Below, one piece after another: positions 7,362 to 14,204 of a DNA stretch of 17,712 nt. Each line of letters starts with the position of its first letter. The stretch's first letter is position 1. The notes beneath the pieces are model-generated. The model did no database searches. It saw only the letters and a list, made by a program, of their open reading frames with translations, and was not told the origin of the DNA. Position numbers and translations under genes: made by a program. Source of the DNA: an uncultured Blautia sp. (GTDB lineage Bacteria > Bacillota > Clostridia > Lachnospirales > Lachnospiraceae); NCBI GenBank assembly GCA_900539525.1, contig UQCM01000054.1:1-17712 (forward strand), written 5' to 3'.

Positions 7362-7390
7362 TTGCAATAATAAATAAAATGTGATAGAAT
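7362..7390 (+). promoter_or_regulatory. Promoter upstream of the sigma-region-4-like gene
   Basis: TTGCAA (7362-7367) and TAGAAT (7385-7390) are spaced by 17 bases, with a TGTGA just before the -10 box. It begins directly after the compound repeat and faces the gene at 7586. A start point would fall within the left arm of the 16-bp palindrome at 7391. Confidence 0.55.
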
Positions 7391-7432
7391 ATAATCGCAG
7401 ATACACATGGGATTTGGTGTATCTGCGATTAT
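7391..7432 (+). promoter_or_regulatory. 16-bp perfect palindrome at the transcription start (possible operator or 5' hairpin)
   Basis: ATAATCGCAGATACAC (7391-7406) and GTGTATCTGCGATTAT (7417-7432) are perfect inverted repeats around a 10-base spacer. The left arm abuts the -10 box, the place where a repressor site would block initiation. As RNA it would form a strong 5' hairpin, but no U-run follows, so it is not a standard terminator. The function is inferred. Confidence 0.6.
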
Positions 7433-7470
7433 AACATTTCTTGGCAGATAAAAGGCAGAAGGGTGATTTT

Positions 7471-7502
7471 GCATATCTGCATATCTGCATATCTGCATAT
7501 CT
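7471..7502 (+). repeat. Four tandem copies of the 8-bp unit GCATATCT
   Basis: GCATATCT is repeated four times without change, followed by a degenerate fifth copy (TACATATC). It lies in the leader between the palindrome and the gene at 7586. Slippage here would change leader length, and hence expression, but not the reading frame of the gene. Confidence 0.9.
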
Positions 7503-7585
7503 TACATATCAAGTACGATTCAGGACCGTATCGGTCAAAAATTCAGAAAATTCATATGATATCATATCAGGAAAGGGTGGAAATT

Positions 7586-8185
7586 ATGGAAGGCAGAGAG
7601 GCACAAGACAGGAGAACTGTGAAAAAGAGAAGAAAAATGACAACAGAAAAGGCGAAGGAGATCCTGAAACATAAAGAGGAAAAGCTGGCAGATATTCATA
7701 AAAAGATCCTGCTGCTTTATCAGGAGCTGAAAGAAATGGAACAGCCGGACGAGCTGATGGAAGCAGCGGCCCTTCCGTCAAGATCGCCTGTCGTCGTATC
7801 GGGGGGAGGAGATACGGATAATCTGTCGGTTCTGAATCGTTACTATCATCAGAGGAGAGAACGGGGAGCAGAGATTCGCATGCAGATCTGGCAGCTTTCA
7901 GAAGATGCAGAGGATATACGGCGTCTCTGGGGATGTTTCTTTTCTTTACAGGAGCCGTATTACGGAATATTGTATAATCTATATGTCAAAAAAGAGCTGT
8001 ATGCAGCGGCGGAGTCAGCCTTCGGATACAGTCACCGGATGTTTGAGCAGAGGAGAAAAGAGGGACTGAGCATGCTGGCGGGAATGTTTAACAGTCCCTA
8101 TAGCAGTACAGAGCTGATGGATATGGGAAGCGAAAAGTTTAAGGAAGAGAAAGAGGGAAAGAAAAGAGCAGTGCAGGCCATGTAA
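7586..8185 (+). CDS. Hypothetical protein with sigma-region-4-like helix-turn-helix
   Basis: A 199-residue soluble, highly charged protein that I do not recognise by name. Residues 20-55 and 80-112 are predicted coiled-coil-like helices. Residues 118-165 (EPYYGILYNLYVKKELYAAAES, then FGYSHRMFEQRRKEGLSML) have the look of a sigma-70 region 4 or phage ArpU/RinA-type helix-turn-helix: a 'YxxILxxLY' helix, a turn at GYS, and an arginine-rich recognition helix. ATG 7586 is preceded by AAAGGGTGG at proper spacing. An in-frame ATG at 7463 would translate the 8-bp repeats and is unlikely. The gene has its own promoter and palindrome, and sits where truA and rplM are neighbours in relatives, so it may be an insertion. 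DNA binding is inferred. Confidence 0.7.
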   Translation: MEGREAQDRRTVKKRRKMTTEKAKEILKHKEEKLADIHKKILLLYQELKEMEQPDELMEAAALPSRSPVVVSGGGDTDNLSVLNRYYHQRRERGAEIRMQIWQLSEDAEDIRRLWGCFFSLQEPYYGILYNLYVKKELYAAAESAFGYSHRMFEQRRKEGLSMLAGMFNSPYSSTELMDMGSEKFKEEKEGKKRAVQAM

Positions 8186-8202
8186 CAGGGAAGAATAGAA
8201 TA

Positions 8203-8233
8203 CGAAGCGTGTTACCGGTTGCGGAGTGAACAG
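8203..8233 (+). repeat. Fragment of the compound repeat
   Basis: CGAAGCGTGTTACCGG followed by TTGCGGAGTGAACAG matches 7269-7299 with few changes. The match stops where the rplM promoter region begins. It is a short relic of the same repeat family as 7010-7354. Confidence 0.65.
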
Positions 8234-8271
8234 GGACAGGTTTTTTGATATGATAAAATTCGAAAAAGATA

Positions 8272-8300
8272 TTGACACACTTGGTCGGGTGTAATATAAT
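8272..8300 (+). promoter_or_regulatory. Consensus promoter of the rplM-rpsI operon
   Basis: TTGACA (8272-8277) and TATAAT (8295-8300) match the vegetative consensus exactly with 17-base spacing. It drives the L13 leader and the rplM-rpsI operon. Having such a strong promoter fits a ribosomal protein operon that no longer depends on read-through from truA. Confidence 0.92.
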
Positions 8301-8310
8301 ATCTCAATGT

Positions 8311-8380
8311 GACGAAGCATGTAAACGTCTAGCCATAGCCCCGGTATGACGGTTTACGATAGAAGTGATAGTGAAATGAT
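8311..8380 (+). ncRNA. Ribosomal protein L13 leader RNA
   Basis: The leader holds GTAAAC-GTC (8321-8329) pairing with GAC-G-GTTTAC (8348-8357) around AGCCATAGCCCCGGTAT. This is the stem-loop pattern known for the Firmicutes L13 leader. In the family it is thought to bind excess L13 and repress its own operon. Placement between a consensus promoter and the rplM ribosome binding site agrees. The outer limits are approximate. Confidence 0.8.
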
Positions 8381-8395
8381 CAAGGAGGAAAAACC

Positions 8396-8824
8396 ATGAA
8401 AAGTTATATGGCTAGTCCAGCAACAATTGAAAGAAAATGGTATGTAGTTGACGCTACCGGATATACATTAGGACGTTTGGCTTCAGAAGTAGCAAAGATT
8501 TTAAGAGGAAAGAACAAACCAACCTTCACTCCTCATATTGATACAGGCGATTATGTAATCGTAACAAACGCAGAGCACATCAAAGTTACAGGAAAGAAGC
8601 TCGATCAGAAAGTTTACTACAGTCATTCAGACTATGTAGGCGGTATGAAAGAGACGACCTTGAAAGAAATGTTAAACAAGAAACCTGAAAAAGTAATCGA
8701 GCTGGCTGTAAAGGGAATGCTTCCAAAGGGACCTTTAGGAAGACAGATGATTACAAAGCTTCACGTATATACAGGACCTGAGCACAAGCATGAGGCTCAG
8801 AAACCGGAAGTATTAACATTTTAA
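8396..8824 (+). CDS. rplM: 50S ribosomal protein L13
   Basis: This 142-residue protein is a structural component of the large ribosomal subunit and binds 23S rRNA early in assembly. Family blocks KWYVVDATGYTLGRLASEVAKILRGKNKP, HIDTGDYVIVTNAEHIKVTGKK (in part), and MLPKGPLGRQM followed by LHVYTGPEHKHEAQKPE are all present. ATG 8396 has AAGGAGGA 8 bases upstream. It is the first gene of the rplM-rpsI operon, with the L13 leader in front. The codon choice differs visibly from the flanking genes, as expected of highly expressed genes. Confidence 0.98.
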   Translation: MKSYMASPATIERKWYVVDATGYTLGRLASEVAKILRGKNKPTFTPHIDTGDYVIVTNAEHIKVTGKKLDQKVYYSHSDYVGGMKETTLKEMLNKKPEKVIELAVKGMLPKGPLGRQMITKLHVYTGPEHKHEAQKPEVLTF

Positions 8825-8840
8825 TAGGAGGTAAGAAAAA

Positions 8841-9233
8841 GTGGCTAGTGCAAAATTCTACGGTACAGGAAGAAGAAAAAAATCAATCGCAAGAGTATAT
8901 TTAATGCCGGGAACAGGCAAGATTACAGTAAATAAAAGAGACATTGACGACTATTTCGGACTGGAGACTTTAAAGGTTATCGTTCGTCAGCCGTTAGTAG
9001 CTACAGAGACTGTTGACAAATTTGACGTTATGGTCAATGTACATGGCGGCGGAACAACAGGACAGGCTGGTGCCATCAGACATGGTCTTTCCAGAGCACT
9101 GCTTCAGGCAGACGCAGACTACAGACCGGTTCTCAAGAAAGCCGGATTCCTCACAAGAGATCCGAGAATGAAAGAGAGAAAGAAATACGGTCTCAAGGCA
9201 GCTCGTCGTGCACCTCAGTTCAGCAAGAGATAA
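8841..9233 (+). CDS. rpsI: 30S ribosomal protein S9
   Basis: This 130-residue small-subunit protein has a C-terminal tail that reaches the P-site tRNA. The start block FYGTGRRKKSIARVYLMPG, the loop VHGGGTTGQAGAIRHG and the conserved tail ARRAPQFSKR are present. It starts with GTG at 8841, which has AGGAGGT 8 bases upstream, 16 bases after rplM. A strong terminator follows. The 3' end of rpsI is a recognised insertion site for some integrative elements, and integrase remains begin just downstream. Confidence 0.98.
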   Translation: MASAKFYGTGRRKKSIARVYLMPGTGKITVNKRDIDDYFGLETLKVIVRQPLVATETVDKFDVMVNVHGGGTTGQAGAIRHGLSRALLQADADYRPVLKKAGFLTRDPRMKERKKYGLKAARRAPQFSKR

Positions 9234-9259
9234 TCGTTTGGGACGAGAAAATGCATACA

Positions 9260-9296
9260 AAACCTCAGAAACCTTGTGTTTCTGGGGTTTTTCTTT
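9260..9296 (+). terminator. Intrinsic terminator of the rplM-rpsI operon
   Basis: AAACCTCAGAAAC (9260-9272) pairs with GTTTCTGGGGTTT (9278-9290) over 13 pairs, one of them a G-U, and is followed by TTCTTT. It lies 26 bases after the rpsI stop. Confidence 0.88.
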
Positions 9297-9389
9297 ACCC
9301 TCGAATCTTTATGGGATGTCCAGAAACGTGGTGGAAATTTGTGGATATGTAGCAAGTATGCAGCATGTATGCATCAAAAATCACAGCAA

Positions 9390-9765
9390 CTATGTGGTCA
9401 GATTCTCCTTTCCATTCTCTCTTTCTCCCACAATTTTGTTTATGGCATCGATCAGAACCTGGACATCAAGATGGGTGTAGACACGTTCTGTAAGCGTCAT
9501 AGCTCCAGAATGTCCAACAATCTTCTTGATGGTAGTTTCATCAATGCTGAGTTCTTTCATCATGGAAATTGTAGTGTGGCGTGTACAGTGTGGCGACCAC
9601 TTAATTCCAATCTGTTCCATGATTGTGGTGTAATAACTGTCTTTGTAGTTTCGATAAAGGAAGTGTTTCCCGTCAGGTGTGCTTAAGAGATATTCGCATT
9701 CCGGATGACGGTCATACCCATGAAGCAATGTATAAGCAGAGATCAATTTATAAAACGGATGAAGC
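9390..9765 (-). pseudogene. Tyrosine recombinase (integrase), C-terminal fragment
   Basis: Only the last part of the catalytic domain of a phage/ICE-type tyrosine integrase remains. It is 118 residues if read from a TTG at 9746; the frame is closed by a TAG near 9765. Three active-site elements are visible: HCTRH (His53, Arg56), GHS (His79) and RVYTHLD (the nucleophile Tyr90). The arm-binding and core-binding domains and the first catalytic Arg are missing, so it cannot act alone. The break coincides with the start of relaxase sequence on the other strand, indicating a deletion that fused two parts of one element. It reads toward rpsI, as integrases at an element end often do. Confidence 0.85.
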
Positions 9766-10215
9766 TATCCGGATGGAATGTTCATTGGAAAGATCCTAGA
9801 AAGCATATTACTTTTGAAAACAAAGATGGTAAAAAAGTGAGAGATTCAAATCTGTCCAAAACATTTCATCTGGATATAGGAGGTGTTGGAAGGTGAATTT
9901 ATTCGACATAGAGAAGCAATGGAATCATCAGAGCGAGAACTTGAGCAGTACTACAAACAACTCGAAGATATTGATGAAGGAAATGTCACAGAAGCTCGGA
10001 GAGAGCTTGTGTCTGAATCAGGAGCTATCAGAAGTGAATCACAATCTGCAAGAAGAACTTCGGAAAGTTCTAACAGATCTGTCCGATATAACGAGGCTCA
10101 ATCAACAACTGAGCATCGAGAACGACAACTTGCGGAACAGAGGAGGCTGGATGCTGAGAGAGCAGCAAGAGAAGCTCGAAAGAGAAATCGCAGACGTTCA
10201 GAACCAGAACTCTAG
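9723..10215 (+). pseudogene. Relaxase / mobilization protein, truncated and frameshifted C-terminal part
   Basis: Residues ISRDQFIKRMKLSGW...HITFENKDGKKVRDSNLSKTFHLDI (frame ending at the TGA 9894) match the region of Firmicutes MobA-type relaxases that follows the nicking domain. The expected continuation, LEGEFIRHREAM...AEQRRLDAERAAREARKRNR, is in a different frame (9883-10215). A small deletion near 9878 would explain the shift: adding five bases restores a Ser-Lys-Glu-Val-Leu-Glu reading. The N-terminal catalytic domain is absent. The assignment rests on recalled family sequence. The second part overlaps the coiled-coil gene at 9893 in another frame. Confidence 0.65.
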
Positions 10216-10471
10216 GCTGAACAGACTGGTAAATATGTCGAACGTAACTGCATACGAAAAGATGAGAAGAGAAAGAGATGATGCTTTGAATCAGGTGGCA
10301 GAAGAAAGACAGAAAACTATCATGGCAAAAAAGAATTTCAGAGAGGACATTAATAAGGTAAACAAAAAAACAAACGATAAAGTTCTAGATATGAAAAGAA
10401 GAATGCAATACTGGCAAATAGTTTCTATTGGAACTTTGATTGTAGGTTTTTTAATTGGATGGATATTGTAA
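9893..10471 (+). CDS. Coiled-coil protein with C-terminal membrane anchor (mobile-element associated)
   Basis: A 192-residue protein of unknown function. Residues 10-165 are almost entirely predicted coiled coil, rich in Gln, Glu, Asn and Leu (for example LNQELSEVNHNLQEELRKV and QNQNSRLNRLV). Residues 172-190 (QIVSIGTLIVGFLIGWIL) form one membrane helix at the very C-terminus, a tail-anchor layout. The GTG start at 9893 has AGGAGGT (9878-9884) 8 bases upstream. About 320 bases overlap, in another frame, the relaxase tail, so this is a dual-coding stretch. It may have been an accessory mobilization protein; whether it is still expressed is unknown, as the promoter of the element is gone. Confidence 0.65.
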   Translation: MNLFDIEKQWNHQSENLSSTTNNSKILMKEMSQKLGESLCLNQELSEVNHNLQEELRKVLTDLSDITRLNQQLSIENDNLRNRGGWMLREQQEKLEREIADVQNQNSRLNRLVNMSNVTAYEKMRRERDDALNQVAEERQKTIMAKKNFREDINKVNKKTNDKVLDMKRRMQYWQIVSIGTLIVGFLIGWIL

Positions 10472-10502
10472 AAAATATTGCATTGTAAAAAATGTTAGCG
10501 TC

Positions 10503-10526
10503 AACCCGGTCATTTTTGACCGGGTT
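10503..10526 (+). terminator. 10-bp hairpin after the coiled-coil gene (possible terminator)
   Basis: AACCCGGTCA (10503-10512) pairs perfectly with TGACCGGGTT (10517-10526) around TTTT. It lies 32 bases after the stop codon. No U-run follows, so terminator activity is uncertain. The right arm (TTTTGACCGGGT) recurs as a direct repeat at 11651-11662. Confidence 0.45.
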
Positions 10527-10756
10527 CATTATGAGTATATTTAAAATGACAAACTTATGCATTCGTGATATACTTCCAAGAGGATTATTGTACTTGTTAA
10601 GAGGTAAGAAATGGTGTTGCTGACCGTAGATTCAATTATTCTTAAACCAAGTCCACCCGAGTCATCGATGAAGGATGACTGCAAAGCAGAAATTAATTGG
10701 CATTTGAAAACAACCGCTTTTGCAGAACATCCTCTCTTGTAATGCGGTAAAGCTAA
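10527..10756. other. Gap without a convincing gene
   Basis: This is AT-rich sequence between the mobile-element relic and the island of minus-strand genes. A 43-codon plus-strand frame starts at an ATG near 10611 with AGAGGTAAG upstream, but I recognise nothing in its product and do not call it. No terminator for the lipoprotein gene at 10757 is evident. Confidence 0.4.
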
Positions 10757-11581
10757 CTACTTCAGTTTCTCGTAGTGTACGGTTAGGGATACCTCTTCTG
10801 TTTCAAGATTCAATAGTAGATTTCCGTCCTTATAGGTGAAGTAATCAACACCACTGTCATCCGCAAATTTCGCACCGTCTTCGGTAGGTTCCCATTCGAT
10901 CTCCTCTTTCATATCATCTGTGATATATGCACCTGTACCGTCTGCATTAAAAGTAAACTTTGAGACTCCAATGACTGCCTCAGCATCATATTCAATGCCT
11001 TTATTTTCAACAACTTTAGCTACCCATGTTCCCACATACGGGCTGTCAGCATATTTTTCGCTGCTGTTTTCAGTATCCTTGTCGCTGTTGCTTTCAGTAT
11101 CCTTGTCGTTGCTGCTTTCAGCATCTTTGTCGTTGCTGCTTTCAGCATCTTTGTCGTTGTCGTCCTCCCTCTCGAAGTATAAAGTCATAAGTTCCCCTTC
11201 TGTTTCAACATCCACTATCAGCATATCATCCTTGTAGATAAAGAAAGTTTGTTCATTCTCTCCCTCTTTCCAAAGCTTCAAACCGTCTTCGGTAGGTTCC
11301 CATTTGTCGTCAATTCTCGTACCACCTCCGAAATATATAGCTGTACCGTCTTCATCAATCATTAAAGCTGCGCCTCCAATGGCTTCCTCAGCGTCATATT
11401 TAACACCCTCATATTCAGCAACTTTTGCTTCCCATGTTCCCACATATGGGCTGTCAGCATATTTTTCGCCGCTGTTTTCAGAATCCTTGTTGTTACTGCT
11501 GTTACCGCAGCCTGTCAGTATGATTCCCATAGATGCTATGATTACACAGCATAGCAGGCTTATTGATTTTTTCATTTTCAT
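10757..11581 (-). CDS. Lipoprotein with two copies of a SPYVGTW-type domain
   Basis: A 274-residue lipoprotein. MKMKKSISLLCCVIIASMGI is a signal peptide ending in the lipobox LTGC (Cys25), so it is lipid-anchored outside the cell. Two homologous domains of about 95 residues follow, at 43-138 and 178-272. Each runs SPYVGTW, ...YDAE..IG, .DGT, WEPTEDG, YKD, and a final strand ending YFE or HYE. A lipocalin-like beta-barrel is plausible, but the family is unnamed here and the ligand unknown. They are joined by a linker of 8-residue repeats (NDKDAESS type; about 11062-11165). ATG 11581 has AAGGAGGAA upstream; an in-frame ATG at 11620 lies in the leader hairpin. Paralogues are at 16594 and 17206. 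Confidence 0.82.
   Translation of the reverse strand: MKMKKSISLLCCVIIASMGIILTGCGNSSNNKDSENSGEKYADSPYVGTWEAKVAEYEGVKYDAEEAIGGAALMIDEDGTAIYFGGGTRIDDKWEPTEDGLKLWKEGENEQTFFIYKDDMLIVDVETEGELMTLYFEREDDNDKDAESSNDKDAESSNDKDTESNSDKDTENSSEKYADSPYVGTWVAKVVENKGIEYDAEAVIGVSKFTFNADGTGAYITDDMKEEIEWEPTEDGAKFADDSGVDYFTYKDGNLLLNLETEEVSLTVHYEKLK
11062..11165 (-). repeat. 24-bp tandem repeats coding the lipoprotein linker
   Basis: About four copies of a 24-base unit (GCTGCTTTCAGCATCTTTGT and variants) code for NDKDAESS-type octapeptides. The two copies at the right-hand end are almost identical, so the number of copies is likely to vary between strains without breaking the frame. Confidence 0.8.
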
Positions 11582-11613
11582 GTTTCTTCCTCCTTGATAA
11601 ATACATTTTTTTT

Positions 11614-11628
11614 CCGGCATATTGCCGG
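11614..11628 (-). promoter_or_regulatory. GCCGG leader hairpin of the two-domain lipoprotein gene
   Basis: CCGGCA (11614-11619) and TGCCGG (11623-11628) form a short strong hairpin about 30 bases upstream of the ATG. The same motif, with the flanks ACCCGGCAA and ATGCCGGAAA, is found before the surface-protein gene (16221-16234). Confidence 0.55.
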
Positions 11629-11662
11629 GTAATTGTTATTACAAAAACCATTTTGACCGGGT

Positions 11663-12055
11663 CTAAAGAAAACAGCACCAGATGAGAACAGTGCCAATGA
11701 TAAGAAACACCAGTCCTGTCGTCATCGGAAACGTATGCCCGACAAATCGTATTTCTTCAGGCTTCCTCGGGTTGTAACAAATTTTTATTTCTGAGCCAAT
11801 TGGATATTTCGTTTTCCGATAAGTACTGAAATGCGCCTTTTCGGTATAGCTTTTGCCGTCAGCAACATATCTCACAACCGGGCGATAATGGGTGTACTGT
11901 ACGCTGCGGTGAATGATATATTCTTTTTGCAGCTTTACGACGACGGCACTAACCGGTACGGTACATTTTATGTATGTCATTACTTTTGACGTAAGCAAAA
12001 GCAGCCCGATACCGATCAGTATTGAACCGACAACGAAAAAGAACGTGTCACTCAT
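11663..12055 (-). CDS. DUF3592-family membrane protein
   Basis: A 130-residue protein with one membrane helix at each end (residues about 5-27 and 108-128) and a soluble beta-rich middle: VVVKLQKEY, YRPVVRYVADGKSYTEKA, and YPIGSEIKICYNPRKPEEI. This is the layout of the DUF3592 family, whose function is unknown. The start at 12055 is ATG. The stop lies 82 bases before the lipoprotein start on the same strand, and a truncated paralogue ends 4 bases upstream, so the two derive from a tandem pair. Confidence 0.8.
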   Translation of the reverse strand: MSDTFFFVVGSILIGIGLLLLTSKVMTYIKCTVPVSAVVVKLQKEYIIHRSVQYTHYRPVVRYVADGKSYTEKAHFSTYRKTKYPIGSEIKICYNPRKPEEIRFVGHTFPMTTGLVFLIIGTVLIWCCFL

Positions 12056-12059
12056 AGCG

Positions 12060-12413
12060 TTACATTTGAATCAGTTCAGCACAAACAAGTAATACACCGA
12101 CGCATAAGAACACAAAACCAATTAAAACCGGAACTATCCTATTGCGGCTTTTGGTGTAATGATCGCTCGGGTTTTCCGGATTGTAATAGATATCGATATT
12201 ACCGCCGATTTGAATTTTGCTCGGTGCTCTGTAAGATCGACCACCCCAGCCGTGATACACTTGTCCATTCACTTCATATGAGAATTCGGGCTCATATGAA
12301 GAATCATTGTAGTGCCCCTCGTCATCGGTTGATTCGAATTCATGGACGCCGATTATTCTGCCAACAACTTTGCTTGTGCATCTCTTGTTTTTTCAAAAGA
12401 ATGATAGAATCAT
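12060..12413 (-). pseudogene. DUF3592-family protein, 5'-truncated paralogue
   Basis: The frame is open from 12392 to 12060 (110 codons): KNKRCTSKVVGRIIGVHEF, an acidic linker, SYEVNGQVYHGWGGRSYRA, IQIGGNIDIYYNPENPSDHY and a final membrane helix. It thus has the DUF3592 core and second helix. The first helix is gone: upstream in frame are only MILSFF (ATG at 12413) and a TGA at 12393-12395. A GTG at 12272 could start a 70-residue product, but without a good ribosome binding site. It is best read as a decayed paralogue of the gene at 11663. Confidence 0.65.
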
Positions 12414-12479
12414 CCACACTCCTATATCTCCTTTTCTGGAAACCAAAAATTTTTATAATGTTGATAAAATAATAACCGT

Positions 12480-14204
12480 TTATGGATTGACCGCCGGTCT
12501 GCAGAAGTCTTCAAAAGCACGGATCATTTTGGGATGTTTGATGACAAAATGAATGGCAGGGGCATTGTTCTTGGATACGATCACCCATTTTCCCATATTG
12601 ATCTGAATCTGAATATTCCGGAACGTCTGTACAGTATCTGTATACAGGTCATATCCGGCATGATCTTCGGCAAATTGCTTCGTTGCTGCAAGATGCTTTA
12701 GATATTCCTGATAGGTATATCTCAGTCCTTTTTCTGAGAACATACCGGAAAGAGATAAATAAACCGGTTCTTTTCCGAATTCCTCTTCATTCAGTACGGA
12801 AATTTCATCATATATCGTTCCGTTTTCCAGAATTGTTACTGTCATTTTCCTTTGCTTGGACAGGTAGCTTCTGACATCTGCCTTCTCTTTGTCTCCGAAG
12901 GAATTATTTTCCAGCATACTTTCCAGAACGTCTTCCGGAATTGTATAGATCGGCAGAGAAGAAAGAAGGTTGCATCGCGTCCCACCGAACAATCCTTCGG
13001 AATCCTCGAAACAAAAGAACGCATCCTGATTCTCTGTCCAGTAGGTCTTTATCAGAGGTCTTGCCTTCGAAAACAGACGTCGTATCCGCTTTTTGTAATA
13101 GGCAAGATCCGTCTCACTTTGCGTCAGGCAGTATTTTCCTTCATTATGATACCCTCTGATACATTCCCCATAGAGCACGGCAGTGTCCGATACATAGTCT
13201 GTATGGCAATAGATACGGTTTGAAGCGTCGGGCAGATAGTAAGAAGTAACTTTTCCAGTCATATGAAGCGGAATCCAGCTCATCAGCCCAAGCAACATCT
13301 CGTCGGATGGACGGTCAACATCATGGATTATCTGGATATCTGCCCCCTTCATAATCATCATTGCAATGGATTGCATCCATTCTCTCATATATGACGCATC
13401 CATGGTTAAGTCTTCCATAGGGATACTGTTGCACATCCAGACAGTACCCTTAGTTCCGGAAGAGGATACTGTCTTGAAAAAATCCAGTTCGCCCTTTTTC
13501 ATTTCGTCAAACCCGTAATAGTATTTCGGAAGAGATAAAATCTCAGGCTCTCGAACCTGGACCGTCTCCGGAAAATGAGCATCACTCATATACGTTTCAA
13601 TATTGAATGCATCCAGTTGATGAAGAAGCTCTCCAAGAGAATTACGTTGACTAATCGTTCCGGAACTGAACCTGCCACTGAACCAGCTGCACAGTTTTGA
13701 TGCACACCGACCTACCGGAACAAGTTCTTCTTCAGGGTGTCCAATCAACCCTGCAATGGCCGACGGTGAGTTTGTTCTTGCAATATACTCTGCAGTTTCG
13801 ATAATAAACTTATCCAGATCGGCAGGTTTACGCTGACCTTTGCGAATTCTTGACAGATAGGATGAATCAAACCTCAGTGCTCTTGAAAGTCCGGAAACAC
13901 TGATATCTAAGGTTTCAATTGCGGCATTGAGATTCTTAATGATGACCTGATAGTCGAGCTTTTGATTCTCCGTATACTCTGAAAAAGCGTTTCTAATGAT
14001 TGCTTCATCAAGCTCCGGAGTATTCTCACTTGCCAGCTGAACAAATCCAAAAATCAGTTTTTCAATCTGCTCCTGCTCAGGAATTCTCTTTCCGGAACGG
14101 TATCTGCTTAGGGCAGAAGTGGATATACCCGAAGCAGCGGACAGCTCTTTCGCAGTACACTTTGTTTTTTTCAGATACAGATTTAGCACATTAGCAAAGC
14201 TCAT
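12480..14204 (-). CDS. Large regulator with two N-terminal helix-turn-helix segments
   Basis: A 574-residue cytoplasmic protein. Residues 16-41 (CTAKELSAASGISTSALSRY, then RSGKR) are a clear XRE/Cro-type helix-turn-helix. Residues 100-126 (ISVSGLSRALRFDSSYLSRI, then RKGQRKP) form a second one, so it probably binds a composite DNA site. The remaining 440 residues are a sensor or effector region I do not recognise; no kinase, GGDEF or membrane segment is seen. ATG 14204 has AAGGAG 8 bases upstream. It is the only apparent regulator in the island and the likely controller of the neighbouring secreted proteins; this is inference. A decayed copy of its first codons lies at 16270-16390. Confidence 0.8.
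   Translation of the reverse strand: MSFANVLNLYLKKTKCTAKELSAASGISTSALSRYRSGKRIPEQEQIEKLIFGFVQLASENTPELDEAIIRNAFSEYTENQKLDYQVIIKNLNAAIETLDISVSGLSRALRFDSSYLSRIRKGQRKPADLDKFIIETAEYIARTNSPSAIAGLIGHPEEELVPVGRCASKLCSWFSGRFSSGTISQRNSLGELLHQLDAFNIETYMSDAHFPETVQVREPEILSLPKYYYGFDEMKKGELDFFKTVSSSGTKGTVWMCNSIPMEDLTMDASYMREWMQSIAMMIMKGADIQIIHDVDRPSDEMLLGLMSWIPLHMTGKVTSYYLPDASNRIYCHTDYVSDTAVLYGECIRGYHNEGKYCLTQSETDLAYYKKRIRRLFSKARPLIKTYWTENQDAFFCFEDSEGLFGGTRCNLLSSLPIYTIPEDVLESMLENNSFGDKEKADVRSYLSKQRKMTVTILENGTIYDEISVLNEEEFGKEPVYLSLSGMFSEKGLRYTYQEYLKHLAATKQFAEDHAGYDLYTDTVQTFRNIQIQINMGKWVIVSKNNAPAIHFVIKHPKMIRAFEDFCRPAVNP

Noticed and set aside
7471..7502. CRISPR-like short repeats
   Set aside because: The units are 8 bp, directly abutting and without spacers, so this is a simple tandem repeat.
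10611..10742. Small 43-codon plus-strand frame with a modest ribosome binding site
   Set aside because: Product unrecognised and low complexity of support; nothing shows it is translated.
10920..11597. Plus-strand open frames rich in Leu/Ser antisense to the lipoprotein
   Set aside because: They are mirror readings of the repeat-rich lipoprotein gene, as are those at 16733-17200 and 17312-17662.
10514..11662. Direct repeat TTTTGACCGGGT flanking the lipoprotein gene as target-site duplication or att sites
   Set aside because: It is only 12 bp, one copy is part of a perfect hairpin, and no recombinase or element end coincides with it; kept as a note only.
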